A stretch of DNA of 64,000 nt from Thermococcus guaymasensis DSM 11113 (GCF_000816105.1 NZ_CP007140.1:186001-250000), one strand, 5' to 3'. Shown: positions 28,327-36,648, counted from the first letter of the stretch. The notes: generated by a model from the sequence alone, not told the origin. Numbers and translations are program-made.

Positions 28327-29154
28327 ATGATACCCAGACAGGTTAAAGAAATCCTCGAGGAGATGAGAGAGGAACGGATCAGAGGCGCCAGCTGGCTCGC
28401 TAAGAGGGGCGCGGAGGCATATCTCTTTCTCTCAGAGGTTCTGGAAGGAGAAGATCTCAAAAGGGCCCTTACGGAAATGCAGAGAGAAGTGCCCGCAGTA
28501 AACCCAACCATGGCCTCCCTCTACAACCTTTCCCGCTTTATCCCGATAACCTCTTCCCCCGAACTCGTGAGAGCGCGCGCCCTGGAGTTTCTGAAGCTTA
28601 TTGATGAGGCCAAGAGGGAAATCGGGAACATAGGGAGCGAGCTCATAGACGATGGAGACACCATAATTACTCACTCCTTCTCATCTGCCGTGCTCGAAGT
28701 ACTGCGCTCGGCCAAGAAAAAGGAAAAAAAGTTCAGAGTAATCCTGACGGAAAGCTCTCCTGACTACGAGGGCATAGCCCTAGCAAACGAGCTGGACTCC
28801 CTCGGGATTCCCCACGAGGTTATAACCGACGCCCAGATCGGGCTCTTTGCAAAAAGAGCAACGCTTGCACTCGTCGGAGCAGACAACGTGACGAGGGACG
28901 GGGCAATCCTCAACAAAGCCGGAACCTACCTTCTCGCACTGGCGTGCCATGACGCAGGGGTTCCGTTCTATGTCGCAGCGGAGAGCTTCAAGTTCCACCC
29001 CGAACTGAACGCAGAAGACGTGGAGATCGTAGAGAGGCCATACCACCGCCAGGGCCACAGGGTAAGGAACTATCTCTTCGACGTTACCTCGTGGAAATAC
29101 ATCCGAGGAATAATTACCGAGCTGGGAATTTTAGTGCCTCCAAAGGAGATATAA
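28327..29154 (+). CDS. aIF2B-alpha-like protein (eIF2B/ribose-1,5-bisphosphate isomerase family)
   Basis: A 275-residue protein of the eIF2B alpha/beta/delta family: helical N-terminal domain (1-110) and a Rossmann-like C-terminal domain with TITHSFSSAVLEVL, VILTESSPDYEG, the catalytic-type ALVGADNVTRDGAILNKAGTYLLAL and FHPELNAEDVEI. It closely resembles the Pyrococcus horikoshii aIF2B-alpha protein of known structure. It is not clearly the ribose-1,5-bisphosphate isomerase of the AMP pathway, which is longer and has a distinct cysteine motif. ATG 28327 is preferred for length; GTG 28288 would add 13 residues. Role: regulatory or metabolic, unsettled. Confidence 0.85.
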   Translation: MIPRQVKEILEEMREERIRGASWLAKRGAEAYLFLSEVLEGEDLKRALTEMQREVPAVNPTMASLYNLSRFIPITSSPELVRARALEFLKLIDEAKREIGNIGSELIDDGDTIITHSFSSAVLEVLRSAKKKEKKFRVILTESSPDYEGIALANELDSLGIPHEVITDAQIGLFAKRATLALVGADNVTRDGAILNKAGTYLLALACHDAGVPFYVAAESFKFHPELNAEDVEIVERPYHRQGHRVRNYLFDVTSWKYIRGIITELGILVPPKEI

Positions 29155-29162
29155 AGAGGGCC

Positions 29163-30374
29163 TCAAAGGAGCCTCTCAACTTCGTCCCAGAGCCTCTCGG
29201 CGAGCTCGCGCTTGTTCATTCTGGGCAGTTTCTTTGTAAAGTCCCTGCCCACGAGTAGAACCTCGTTTTCGTCGCTTCCGAAGGCTTTGAGCGTGTTGGC
29301 CACCACCAGGTCGCTTCCCGCCCTTTCGATCTGCTTTCTAGCGGCTTCTACGAGCTCCTCCTCGCTTAGGCCCGTCTCCGCCTTGAATCCAACGAGGAAA
29401 ACATCAGACTGAAGCTCCTTAACGCGGTCTATTATCTTCGGCGTGGGTTTGAGCTCAAGGGTGAGCTCTTTTCCGCTCTTGATCTTCTTATCCGCCTTGT
29501 TCTTGACGCGGAAGTCGCTAACGGCCGCGGCCAGGACAACCACGTCGTACTTCTTGCTCCTTAGCTCGTCCTCTATCGCTTGGAACATCTCCTCGACGGT
29601 CTCAACTTCGATCTGGTTCTCCACGAAGCTGGGGACGCTTCCTTTAGTCCTGATGAGCGTGACCTCTGCTCCCCTGAAGTCAGCTTCCTCTGCAATGGCA
29701 ACGCCCATCTTCCCGCTGCTCGCGTTGGTTATGTAGCGGATTGGGTCTATGTACTCCCTTGTTGCACCAGCCGTTACAAGGACGCGCTTCCCTTCGAGGG
29801 TCTTGGGGTGGAGCTTTTTGATGACGCGGTAGACTATCTCGTCTATGGAAGCGACCTTCGCTTTTCCTTCCTCAAATCTCGGCCCTATGAACTCCACACC
29901 GAGCCTCTTGAGCTTCTCGATGTTCTCTCTAACTATCGGGTGCTCGTACATTGTGGAGTGCATCGCAGGGGCAATCATGATCGGAGTGTGGGCGAAGGCA
30001 GTTGTCACGAGGGTCGTGACTGGGGTATCATCTATCCCATTGGCGATCTTACCTATCGTGTTGGCAGTTGCGGGGCAGACGAGTACCAGGTCTGCCTTGT
30101 TCTCGTGCTCTCCGACCAGTTCAACGTGCTCCACGAAGCCAGTGATTTCCGTCACTACTGGGTTCCCAGTTGCGAACTCCATAGCGTAGGGGTGGATTAT
30201 TTTTTGCGCGCTCTCGCTCATGACCGCGTGGACTTCGGCGCCATGCCGTATCAATTCGCGGGCAAGCTTGACGCACTCGACGGCAGCTATACTTCCAGGG
30301 ATTGCTAGGACTATTTTCTTTCCAACAAGTTTTCTGCTCTTAGTTGCATAGATTAGTTTGACATGGTGAAGCAT
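29163..30374 (-). CDS. coaBC: Bifunctional phosphopantothenoylcysteine decarboxylase/synthetase CoaBC
   Basis: Two consecutive steps of coenzyme A synthesis in one 403-residue chain. The N-terminal flavin-binding CoaC domain (about 15-180) has KIVLAIPGSIAAVECVKL, CPATANTIGKIANGI and PAMHSTMYEHP; the C-terminal CoaB domain has VLVTAGATREYIDPIRYITNASSG and VVLAAAVSDFRVKNKADKKIKSG. The ATG at 30374 is set by GGTGGTT; the longer frame adds a false hydrophobic leader. It converges on the aIF2B-like gene with eight bases between. The broken DUF835 gene is just upstream on the same strand. Confidence 0.95.
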   Translation of the reverse strand: MLHHVKLIYATKSRKLVGKKIVLAIPGSIAAVECVKLARELIRHGAEVHAVMSESAQKIIHPYAMEFATGNPVVTEITGFVEHVELVGEHENKADLVLVCPATANTIGKIANGIDDTPVTTLVTTAFAHTPIMIAPAMHSTMYEHPIVRENIEKLKRLGVEFIGPRFEEGKAKVASIDEIVYRVIKKLHPKTLEGKRVLVTAGATREYIDPIRYITNASSGKMGVAIAEEADFRGAEVTLIRTKGSVPSFVENQIEVETVEEMFQAIEDELRSKKYDVVVLAAAVSDFRVKNKADKKIKSGKELTLELKPTPKIIDRVKELQSDVFLVGFKAETGLSEEELVEAARKQIERAGSDLVVANTLKAFGSDENEVLLVGRDFTKKLPRMNKRELAERLWDEVERLL

Positions 30375-30418
30375 TGGAACCACCAGAAAAAGTAGGCCGT
30401 TCCTCGTTAAAAACTTCT

Positions 30419-30825
30419 TCATTGGGTTCTCAACCAGGTGAACTCGCGCTCAAGCAGTTTTAATTCCCTCTCATCTAGAGCTTTATCATCCATGACCAAG
30501 ATTAGCAACGCATTTTGGCCAGAAGATTGTCCTTAAGATTAGTAAGAAATTTAAAGACCGTCTCAAAGCCGTTCTCAAGAATCAGGTACTCAATCCCCTC
30601 AATAATCACAGCGGTATCTTTGTCGGTTTTATCCACTATGTACTGCATAAGAGGTGCAAGCCGCGTCGGCTCTACCGTATTTTCTCCCCTAACCTTCGTT
30701 ATCCACAGGGTGGGGATCCTGAGTTCTTCAAACATGCGGGCATTCCTTGCAACAGCCAGAAGCTTCCATCCGTCAAGAAGAGCGAGAAGAGGGGTAATGA
30801 TATCCCTTCTAGAACAGTGAATTAA
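30419..30825 (-). pseudogene. Frameshifted DUF835 domain gene
   Basis: The minus strand encodes most of a DUF835 domain: ALLDGWKLLAVARNA, TLWITKV, TRLAPLMQYIV, AVIIEGIEYLILENGFETV and FKFLTNLKD, all family marks. The frame then stops early after LLAKMRC. Restoring one A in the run at 30513-30516 continues it as NALLILVMDDKAL...LLEREF to a stop at 30419, exactly the expected family end. The 5' end has no start codon: the frame continues straight from the stop codon of the gene before it. So there are two lesions, or recoding. Members of this family are common and variable in Thermococcales. Confidence 0.72.
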
Positions 30826-30840
30826 TTAACTAGAAGGGAT
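30802..30840. repeat. 11-base inverted repeat around a stop codon
   Basis: ATCCCTTCTAG (30802-30812) and CTAGAAGGGAT (30830-30840) form a perfect 11-base inverted repeat with a 17-base loop. The TAA of the upstream gene (30826-30828, minus strand) lies in the loop, and the DUF835 reading frame continues in phase beyond it. Confidence 0.75.
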
Positions 30841-31314
30841 CATAATTATCTTTGTGAGAGAGTTTCTCTCTACTGTTCCTCGCATGTGCGAATTCATGAG
30901 CTTAAAGTCTTTAAAGTACAAACTGAGTATCATCTCAATATCGCCCTCTGGGATGTCGCCTTTGGTTATAACTGCGACTCTTACTGGAACATATGGACCG
31001 TGCTCAGAGGAATAGTCCATCAGCACAACAACAGGGTAGCTTTTTGCATTAACATGGACTGAGTTTAAGAAAGCCTGTCCTACCAGCATCCGTCCCTCAT
31101 CACGGATAACACTTACTTCTAAGGGGCCTCCATACGCCTTAGCCATCATAAAGAGGACCTCTTCTATGAGATCCTCTGGTACCACTATCCTCAGGGAGGC
31201 AGTACCCCTTATATCGTTATAGAAGACCCACTTAAGGTAAAGGTCTGCCCTTGTGATGGGAGTCATTATATCGTTGAGTCTCTCAATCGGAACCTCAAGA
31301 TCAAGCTCTCCCAT
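30826..31314 (-). CDS. Hypothetical protein, in frame with the downstream DUF835 remnant
   Basis: A 162-residue soluble protein, not recognised. It begins GELDLEVPIERLNDIM and alternates strands and helices (ADLYLKWVFYNDIRG, PLEVSVIRDEGRMLV, YPVVVLMDYSSEHGPYVPVRVAVI), compatible with a small alpha/beta sensor or regulatory domain. The ATG at 31314 follows GGTGGTG. Its stop is in phase with the DUF835 frame behind it, so the two may once have been one protein with DUF835 as the C-terminal domain, now separated by a stop and an inverted repeat. Confidence 0.6.
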   Translation of the reverse strand: MGELDLEVPIERLNDIMTPITRADLYLKWVFYNDIRGTASLRIVVPEDLIEEVLFMMAKAYGGPLEVSVIRDEGRMLVGQAFLNSVHVNAKSYPVVVLMDYSSEHGPYVPVRVAVITKGDIPEGDIEMILSLYFKDFKLMNSHMRGTVERNSLTKIIMIPSS

Positions 31315-31586
31315 AGGGCACCACCAAAGGTAACATGCAATTGTTAAAGTTATTTCATATGGACTTTCCACAAAGTAATTCTCAAACCAAAATTTAAAGT
31401 TTTCGAGTAGATTAAATAAGAAGGAAAAATAGGTTTGAACCCGGAGGGTCGGCCGCTTATTTTACCAGCAGAATTTGAACATGTTATTAGAGCGTGTCCT
31501 TTGAGAGCTCATAGTCCCTTATACTATATAAACTTTTCCCCAAAAATTGTGGCTTTTACAACATGATTCTGGAAATTCTTCAAAAG

Positions 31587-32346
<760 letters not shown>

Positions 32347-32441
32347 CTTGCTCACCTAACCTCGTGCTCTTTTGTATTTCTTCGGCATGCACTAGTGAGT
32401 CTTAATAAGATTTCAGGCAACCTATAGGGAAAGTTGGGTAC

Positions 32442-32861
32442 TCATTTCTCGAAGTTTAGATAGTAGCGTATCTTCTCCTCGACTTCACCGTAGTCCCTCT
32501 TTGGAAGCCCCAACCTCTCCCGAAGTCGTTTGTTCTCGGCTATCATTCCCGAAAGCTGTATTGCAAGGTTCTGATTATCAATGGCAATGTAGTACGTCTT
32601 AAACTTTAGGGGGGACCACTTCCCCTCCAGCTCGTAGAGTTCCTTTTTAAGCTGAGATATCTCCTCTCTGAGCCTTTCGAACGTTTCCTCGTTGGCTCTG
32701 GGGTCATCTTCGAGATAGCCGTGAAGGAGGATTATTCTGATTGCCTCCTCCTCCCGGAAGCCATAGCGATCGCAGAGCTCCCCAATTTTTTCAAAGGTAT
32801 CATCTGGAATTTTGAACGTTATTCCTCGCCGGCTCCTCTTTGGTCTCACCTTAATTTTCAT
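32442..32861 (-). CDS. Coiled-coil protein with RHH-like N terminus
   Basis: A 139-residue basic protein. Residues 1-50 read KIKVRPKRSRRGITFKI, then PDDTFEKIGELCDRYGFREEEAIRIILLHGYL, the pattern of a strand followed by two helices as in ribbon-helix-helix DNA-binding proteins, but no family match is claimed. From residue 55 to the end it is largely heptad-type helix with many Glu, Lys and Arg. The gene overlaps the preceding coiled-coil gene by ATGA, so the two products are probably made together. It lies between the toroid protein and crcB. Confidence 0.6.
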   Translation of the reverse strand: MKIKVRPKRSRRGITFKIPDDTFEKIGELCDRYGFREEEAIRIILLHGYLEDDPRANEETFERLREEISQLKKELYELEGKWSPLKFKTYYIAIDNQNLAIQLSGMIAENKRLRERLGLPKRDYGEVEEKIRYYLNFEK

Positions 32862-33160
32862 TTCTTCGTGGCCTCCAGCTCTGATCTAAGCCTTTTGTTT
32901 TCCTCGCTGAGCTCTTTCCGAAACGCCATAAAGAACTCCTTGTCACGCTTTGCGGTCTCCTCGAACTCGCTTAGTTCGATGTAACTGGTTCTCATTTCAA
33001 CGAGCCTTTTCTCAAGCTTCTCCCTCTGCTCGATGAGAAAACGGAGCTTTAAGATCCTTAAAGTTCTTTCAAGCCCCTCTAAATCCCGGAATCTGGCCTC
33101 TATCTCGCGTTTGTCCTTCCTTATTTTGGTTAGCTCTTCGCTAGTGACCTCTATCTCCAT
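32858..33160 (-). CDS. Small coiled-coil protein
   Basis: A 100-residue protein that is almost entirely charged amphipathic helix: repeated hydrophobic heptads with Glu/Lys/Arg (for example RDLEGLERTLRILKLRF and FRKELSEENKRLRSELEA). No catalytic motif, signal or membrane segment. It probably dimerises with itself or with the overlapping downstream product, which has a similar helical tail. It starts 48 bases after the toroid protein gene with GGGGGAG before its ATG and no TATA box, so it belongs to the riboswitch-led transcript. Confidence 0.6.
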   Translation of the reverse strand: MEIEVTSEELTKIRKDKREIEARFRDLEGLERTLRILKLRFLIEQREKLEKRLVEMRTSYIELSEFEETAKRDKEFFMAFRKELSEENKRLRSELEATKK

Positions 33161-33208
33161 GGAAAGCTCCCCCGGTTTTCTGCCTTGAATTTTCCTTACC
33201 GTTACCCC

Positions 33209-34075
33209 TCAAAGGAAGCGATCCATGAAGTCCAGGACTGCAAGAGCTCTATATGTGTTCTGGAAGTTTGAGATGCCGAGCTCAAGGCTCCTCCTGAAGC
33301 CGCCGTTGGGGTTCTGGAGCTGGCGTATGAACCAGACGTGCCTTCTCGGGCAGGTTGGAGTTTCATTCTGAAGTTCCAGTCCCCTGGTGGCATAGAAGGT
33401 CGGTTCAAGGTACGGCGGAAGGCTGTAGGGCACTTCGGTAAAGCCGCCCCAGTCACCGCAGAGCTCGCAGTTCCTGAAGTGAGGGCTCTTAGGCGGTCTG
33501 TAGCCGAGGGTGTAAAGGGTGAAGAGGACCTGATATGTCATGGTGGTAGTGGGCCGCTTAACCCCATAGCCATTTCCGTTGCGGAACTTCATCACGAACT
33601 CCCGTATGGCATCTTTCTCATCTGGGTTAAACTTCAGACCAATCTGGTTGAAGGCCTTGGTGACCCAGTATGTTGCTTCGAGGGGTGTCGCCGTCCCGAA
33701 CTCCTCGCTTCCGCCGAGACCAACGGCAAATTTGCCTTCAGCGGGGTTGTACTTGGTGAAGACTATCTCGCTTTTCTCTCTCGCCATGTCTTTTGCCCCA
33801 AGCAGGGCGAGGCCTTCGAGGGCCATCGCTATTGCAACCACGGCCGTCTGCGGCTGAATTGCGCTGACCAGGAATTCGATCGTTTTTTCCTTCTCGGGGA
33901 ACTCCAGGTCGAGGAGTTTGTAGATTTTGATTGCGTAGTAGGTGTCGTTCACGTTGGTGTCGTTGAGTACGCTCACGAAGCAGTATCCACCGTCCTCGTG
34001 GCGCCTCTCCTCAACGTAGCGCAGGGCGGCGTCAACATTAACATAACGTCTAAGTCTGTAAAGCTTCGAGCCCAT
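33209..34075 (-). CDS. Alpha/alpha-toroid (prenyltransferase/terpene cyclase-like) protein under a fluoride riboswitch
   Basis: A 288-residue soluble protein built of repeating helical hairpins of the prenyltransferase beta-subunit/squalene cyclase fold: repeats contain Gly-Gly-Phe/Tyr turns such as HEDGGYCFVSVLNDTN, AEGKFAVGLGGSEEFGTATP, NGNGYGVKRPTTTMTY and NPNGGFRRSLELGISNFQNTY, each followed by a Tyr/Ala-rich helix. Two CxxC-like cysteine spots (FRNCELCGDWGG, ETPTCPRRH) might bind zinc. The DxDD motif of cyclases is not seen, so enzymatic class is open. A good GGAGG site precedes the ATG, with a fluoride aptamer just upstream. Confidence 0.75.
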   Translation of the reverse strand: MGSKLYRLRRYVNVDAALRYVEERRHEDGGYCFVSVLNDTNVNDTYYAIKIYKLLDLEFPEKEKTIEFLVSAIQPQTAVVAIAMALEGLALLGAKDMAREKSEIVFTKYNPAEGKFAVGLGGSEEFGTATPLEATYWVTKAFNQIGLKFNPDEKDAIREFVMKFRNGNGYGVKRPTTTMTYQVLFTLYTLGYRPPKSPHFRNCELCGDWGGFTEVPYSLPPYLEPTFYATRGLELQNETPTCPRRHVWFIRQLQNPNGGFRRSLELGISNFQNTYRALAVLDFMDRFL

Positions 34076-34102
34076 TCTACCGCCTCCTAAGCTTTTAGCG
34101 GA

Positions 34103-34166
34103 GAACAGGCGTCATCAGCCCTTTCGGGCGGTTCGGGCTCGAAGCCCCGGGCGGACGCCATCGCCC
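34103..34166 (-). ncRNA. Fluoride riboswitch (crcB motif aptamer)
   Basis: The minus strand matches the fluoride aptamer element by element. Stem 1: GGGCG (34166-34162) with CGCCC (34153-34149). Pseudoknot: GGCGTC (34159-34154) with GACGCC (34013+: 34113-34108). Stem 3: GCCC (34129-34126), GAAA tetraloop, GGGC (34121-34118), followed by the invariant TGATG (34117-34113). The conserved GATG after stem 1 is present. One extra hairpin (34147-34135, GGGCT/AGCCC) is inserted before AACC. In the known Thermotoga petrophila aptamer the same parts come in the same order. It lies 27 bases before the toroid gene and its transcript start is predicted at 34166. Confidence 0.92.
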
Positions 34167-34184
34167 AACCACCTCTCAGGGAAG

Positions 34185-34196
34185 TGTTTTAAAACA
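34185..34196. promoter_or_regulatory. Palindromic TATA box of the fluoride riboswitch transcript
   Basis: TGTTTTAAAACA is a perfect 12-base palindrome. On the minus strand a start about 24 bases from its centre falls at 34166, the first base of the aptamer. On the plus strand it could serve the arginase-fold gene at 34252, though TTAAAA at 34215-34220 is another candidate there. Confidence 0.55.
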
Positions 34197-34251
34197 TTTT
34201 CGTTACCCTCAACGTTAAAAGGAGTAACCCCAAACACCAGGGGGATGTCTT

Positions 34252-34980
34252 ATGGTAACGTTCGTTCCGTTCGGCGAAAAACCGAATCGCGAGGGAGTGG
34301 AGTACGCGAGAAAACTCCTGCTGAAGGAGGGGCTCATCGGGGAGAAAGCCAACGTCGTCGAAGCTCGGAGCATAGAGAGCCTTGTAAACAAAATCCCGCT
34401 GGATCGCTGTTACATCACCGGAGAACATCTTGTCAGCTATGCGATTGCGAGGAAACTAAAACCGTCCTCAATTCTAAGCGTAGACGCCCACACTGACCTC
34501 CTGCACGATTATCTAGATCATGGCTCCTGGCTCGCGTACACCCTCGAAAAAGGGATAGCAAACAGGGCCGCGGTAGTCGGGGCTGTCTTGATGATACCAA
34601 CCACAAGTAAAACGAAGCTATGGACAAGAAGGGTCAGAGTTTACCCTGCCCTTCCAAGAACCAGGAAGACGAGCAGGGGATGGAAGACATACATTAATCT
34701 TACCAATCACGGAGTGGATGAAGTCCTCGATGACGCTGCAAAATACCTTGGGAGGGAGATATACCTAACGATAGACCTCGACGTCCTGAGGCCAGAATAC
34801 AAGATAGCCAGATTCCAGCACGGGGAATTAACCCTAAAGGAGCTCCTTGAATTAATCGACGGAATCAGAGAGCACTTTAACATCATAGCATTTGATATAG
34901 CTGAGATTTCAGACAGAATACGGAGGTCAAAGCTTGGTAAAAAAGCCCTTATAGAGGTGTTCTCTGCCCTGAGGTGGTGA
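34252..34980 (+). CDS. Arginase/agmatinase-fold (ureohydrolase-like) protein
   Basis: A 242-residue member of the ureohydrolase superfamily, shorter and more divergent than true agmatinases. Two metal-ligand motifs are in place: LSVDAHTDLLHD (Asp-x-His-x-Asp, about residues 83-90) and LTIDLDVLRPEY (Asp-x-Asp, about 176-178); the usual first His motif GGDHS is replaced by ITGEHLVSY. Which guanidino or other substrate it hydrolyses is unclear. Start by GGGGGATG four bases before the ATG. It leads a compact three-gene operon with a zinc-ribbon protein and a winged-helix protein. Confidence 0.8.
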   Translation: MVTFVPFGEKPNREGVEYARKLLLKEGLIGEKANVVEARSIESLVNKIPLDRCYITGEHLVSYAIARKLKPSSILSVDAHTDLLHDYLDHGSWLAYTLEKGIANRAAVVGAVLMIPTTSKTKLWTRRVRVYPALPRTRKTSRGWKTYINLTNHGVDEVLDDAAKYLGREIYLTIDLDVLRPEYKIARFQHGELTLKELLELIDGIREHFNIIAFDIAEISDRIRRSKLGKKALIEVFSALRW

Positions 34981-34983
34981 AAA

Positions 34984-35307
34984 TTGAAGGGGCCCACCGA
35001 GGAGGAAATTCGGAAGGTAATAATGCCGCTGATGCTCTCCGGTGCCAAGATGCTTGACCGACACTGTCCCAAGTGTGGATCGCCGCTCTTCGAGAAAAAC
35101 GGAAAGGTATTCTGCCCGGTGTGTGAGTACCGGGCAAAAAACAGAAAGGAAAAGGTACAGGAGTTCGAAGAAATCCTTCTCAAAAAGCTCAACGAGCTCG
35201 CTTCAAATCTGCCAGATGATCCAGAGGAGCTTGAGAAACGCTTAAGTGTGATGGAGAGGATAATAGACCTGATTGAAAAGTATCGGAGACTGGAGGGATC
35301 AACGTGA
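34984..35307 (+). CDS. Zinc-ribbon protein of the Sjogren/scleroderma autoantigen 1 family
   Basis: A 107-residue protein whose N-terminal part (KMLDRHCPKCGSPLFEKNG, VFCPVCEYRA) has two CxxC pairs forming a zinc ribbon, preceded by MLSGAKMLDR, the mark of the Auto_anti-p27 family. The C-terminal half is a helical hairpin. Archaeal members have no defined function. The TTG start is supported by GGTGGTGA upstream and lies three bases after the previous stop; its own stop overlaps the next gene. Confidence 0.8.
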   Translation: MKGPTEEEIRKVIMPLMLSGAKMLDRHCPKCGSPLFEKNGKVFCPVCEYRAKNRKEKVQEFEEILLKKLNELASNLPDDPEELEKRLSVMERIIDLIEKYRRLEGST

Positions 35308-35516
35308 AGAACAGGAGGGTTTTAAAGGCCCTTGAGGCCGGCCCCAAGACCGTTGAGGAGATAGCCAAGGAGACCGGGCTGGACGTAATGGAGGTCAGGA
35401 GATACCTCCTCAGGTTCGCGGAAGGGGGAAAGGTCGAGAGCTTCGAGAAGGACGGCAAAATATACTGGAAGATACGGGAGAAGCGACCCGAAGAGGAGGA
35501 ATTTAAGTACTTTTGA
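35304..35516 (+). CDS. Small winged-helix DNA-binding protein
   Basis: A 70-residue protein that is one helix-turn-helix/winged domain: VLKALEAGPKTVEEIAKETGLDVMEVRRYLLRFAEGGKVE, then the wing strands ESFEKDGKIYWKIRE. The size suits a single-domain transcription factor or an adaptor of the transcription machinery. GTG start overlapping the upstream stop (GTGA) shows coupling with the zinc-ribbon protein. Targets unknown. Confidence 0.75.
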   Translation: MKNRRVLKALEAGPKTVEEIAKETGLDVMEVRRYLLRFAEGGKVESFEKDGKIYWKIREKRPEEEEFKYF

Positions 35517-35585
35517 GTTGTTTCTTTTAACTTCCTTCAAATTCCAATCCAATTTTTTAATTTTAAAGAAAAGAGGGCAAGAGAA

Positions 35586-36380
35586 TCAAAGCGGCCTGGC
35601 CTTCTCCCAGTACTCGTTGAACTTACCCTCAAAGAGTTCCCTGACGCGGAAGTCCTTGATCCATATCTGGGTCTCGTAGTTGAAGTAGCGGGCGGCCATG
35701 TCCTCGAGGGCAAAGAAGACTTCGTCGTCGCAGATGAGCATCGGGAGGTCAAACTTGTCGGCGACCCTAAGTTCGATCTTGCCGGCCTTGGCGTAGTCGA
35801 GCAGCTTGGAGGACTTGAGCCTCGGGAGGAGGTTCTCGGCAACGATTATCTTGACCTTGACACCCCTGTCCACTGCAGCGATTATGTCCTTGTCAAGGTT
35901 GACCGCTATGTAGCCGTCGTCGGCAAGGAGAATCTTCTCCTTAACGTCCTCAAACATCTCCTTGGTCTTAAGGGTGGCGTTTCTGATACCCCTGACGACC
36001 CAAACGCGCTCAACGCCGTACTTGGGGATCTCGGTCTCAATGAGCGGGGCCATGAGCTCAAGGAGCTCCTCTTTGGCCTTCTTCTTGGCCTCAAGCTCCT
36101 CCTTAACGCGCTCCTGCCACTCCTCGATGAACTTCTCGAGGATGTTCTCCGGGTGAACCGGCCTGTACTTGTTGACCTTGCCCGGCTGGCTTATGGCAAA
36201 TCCCTTCTTCTCAAGGCTCCTGAGAACGTCGTATGTCCTCGGAGCCGGAACCTCCGAAACACTAGCCAGCTCTGCCGGGGTCAATACCCCAAATCCCACA
36301 AGAGCCACATACGCCCTTGCCTCGTAGAGGTTCAACTCGAAGTGCTCCTGCAAAAGCTCTACCATCCTGTCCTTCACCAT
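35586..36380 (-). CDS. trmBL2: Chromatin protein/transcription repressor TrmBL2
   Basis: TrmBL2 is an abundant TrmB-family protein in Thermococcales that coats DNA into thick fibres and represses many genes. The 264-residue length is exact for the family. Winged-helix domain at residues 1-80 (EHFELNLYEARAYVALVGFG, VPAPRTYDVLRSLEKKGFA), coiled linker to about 120, then a C-terminal domain of the TrmB type; the sugar-binding residues of TrmB are not expected here. It neighbours reverse gyrase as in T. kodakarensis and P. furiosus. ATG by GGTGGTGG. TATA box at 36425-36436. Confidence 0.95.
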   Translation of the reverse strand: MVKDRMVELLQEHFELNLYEARAYVALVGFGVLTPAELASVSEVPAPRTYDVLRSLEKKGFAISQPGKVNKYRPVHPENILEKFIEEWQERVKEELEAKKKAKEELLELMAPLIETEIPKYGVERVWVVRGIRNATLKTKEMFEDVKEKILLADDGYIAVNLDKDIIAAVDRGVKVKIIVAENLLPRLKSSKLLDYAKAGKIELRVADKFDLPMLICDDEVFFALEDMAARYFNYETQIWIKDFRVRELFEGKFNEYWEKARPL

Positions 36381-36451
36381 TTTTACCACCACCAAAATTC
36401 TCTGTTTATATTGTCCACATAATACCATATAAATTTTTCCCTAATTTAGAT

Positions 36452-36498
36452 GGGGGGTTCAATGAATGAACGACCCCCGTAATCAAATAACTTTGATT
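36452..36498. repeat. Two adjacent hairpins between reverse gyrase and the trmBL2 promoter
   Basis: First: GGGGG-GTTC (36452-36460), loop AATGAAT, GAAC-GA-CCCCC (36468-36478), nine pairs with a two-base bulge. Second: AATCAAA (36481-36487), loop TAAC, TTTGATT (36492-36498). They lie just upstream of the trmBL2 TATA box and about 150 bases after the reverse gyrase stop. Either a regulatory site of trmBL2 or 3'-end structures of the reverse gyrase message. Confidence 0.55.
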
Positions 36499-36648
36499 GA
36501 TCTTATTGGGAGTGTATGGTAATGCAACACAATTACTATGGTTATTTTCTGACTTTAAAGTCTTTCGGTGGGAAAACAATTGTCTGAAAATATTGTTACT
36601 GATAGGCACCCATAAAAAGGAAAAAGGTTTCAAATATGACAAAGAGTG

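Noticed and set aside
32347-32441. A second fluoride riboswitch directly upstream of crcB
   Set aside because: The 95-base spacer has none of the aptamer parts (no GATG after a GC stem, no TGATG after a tetraloop stem, no pseudoknot pair).
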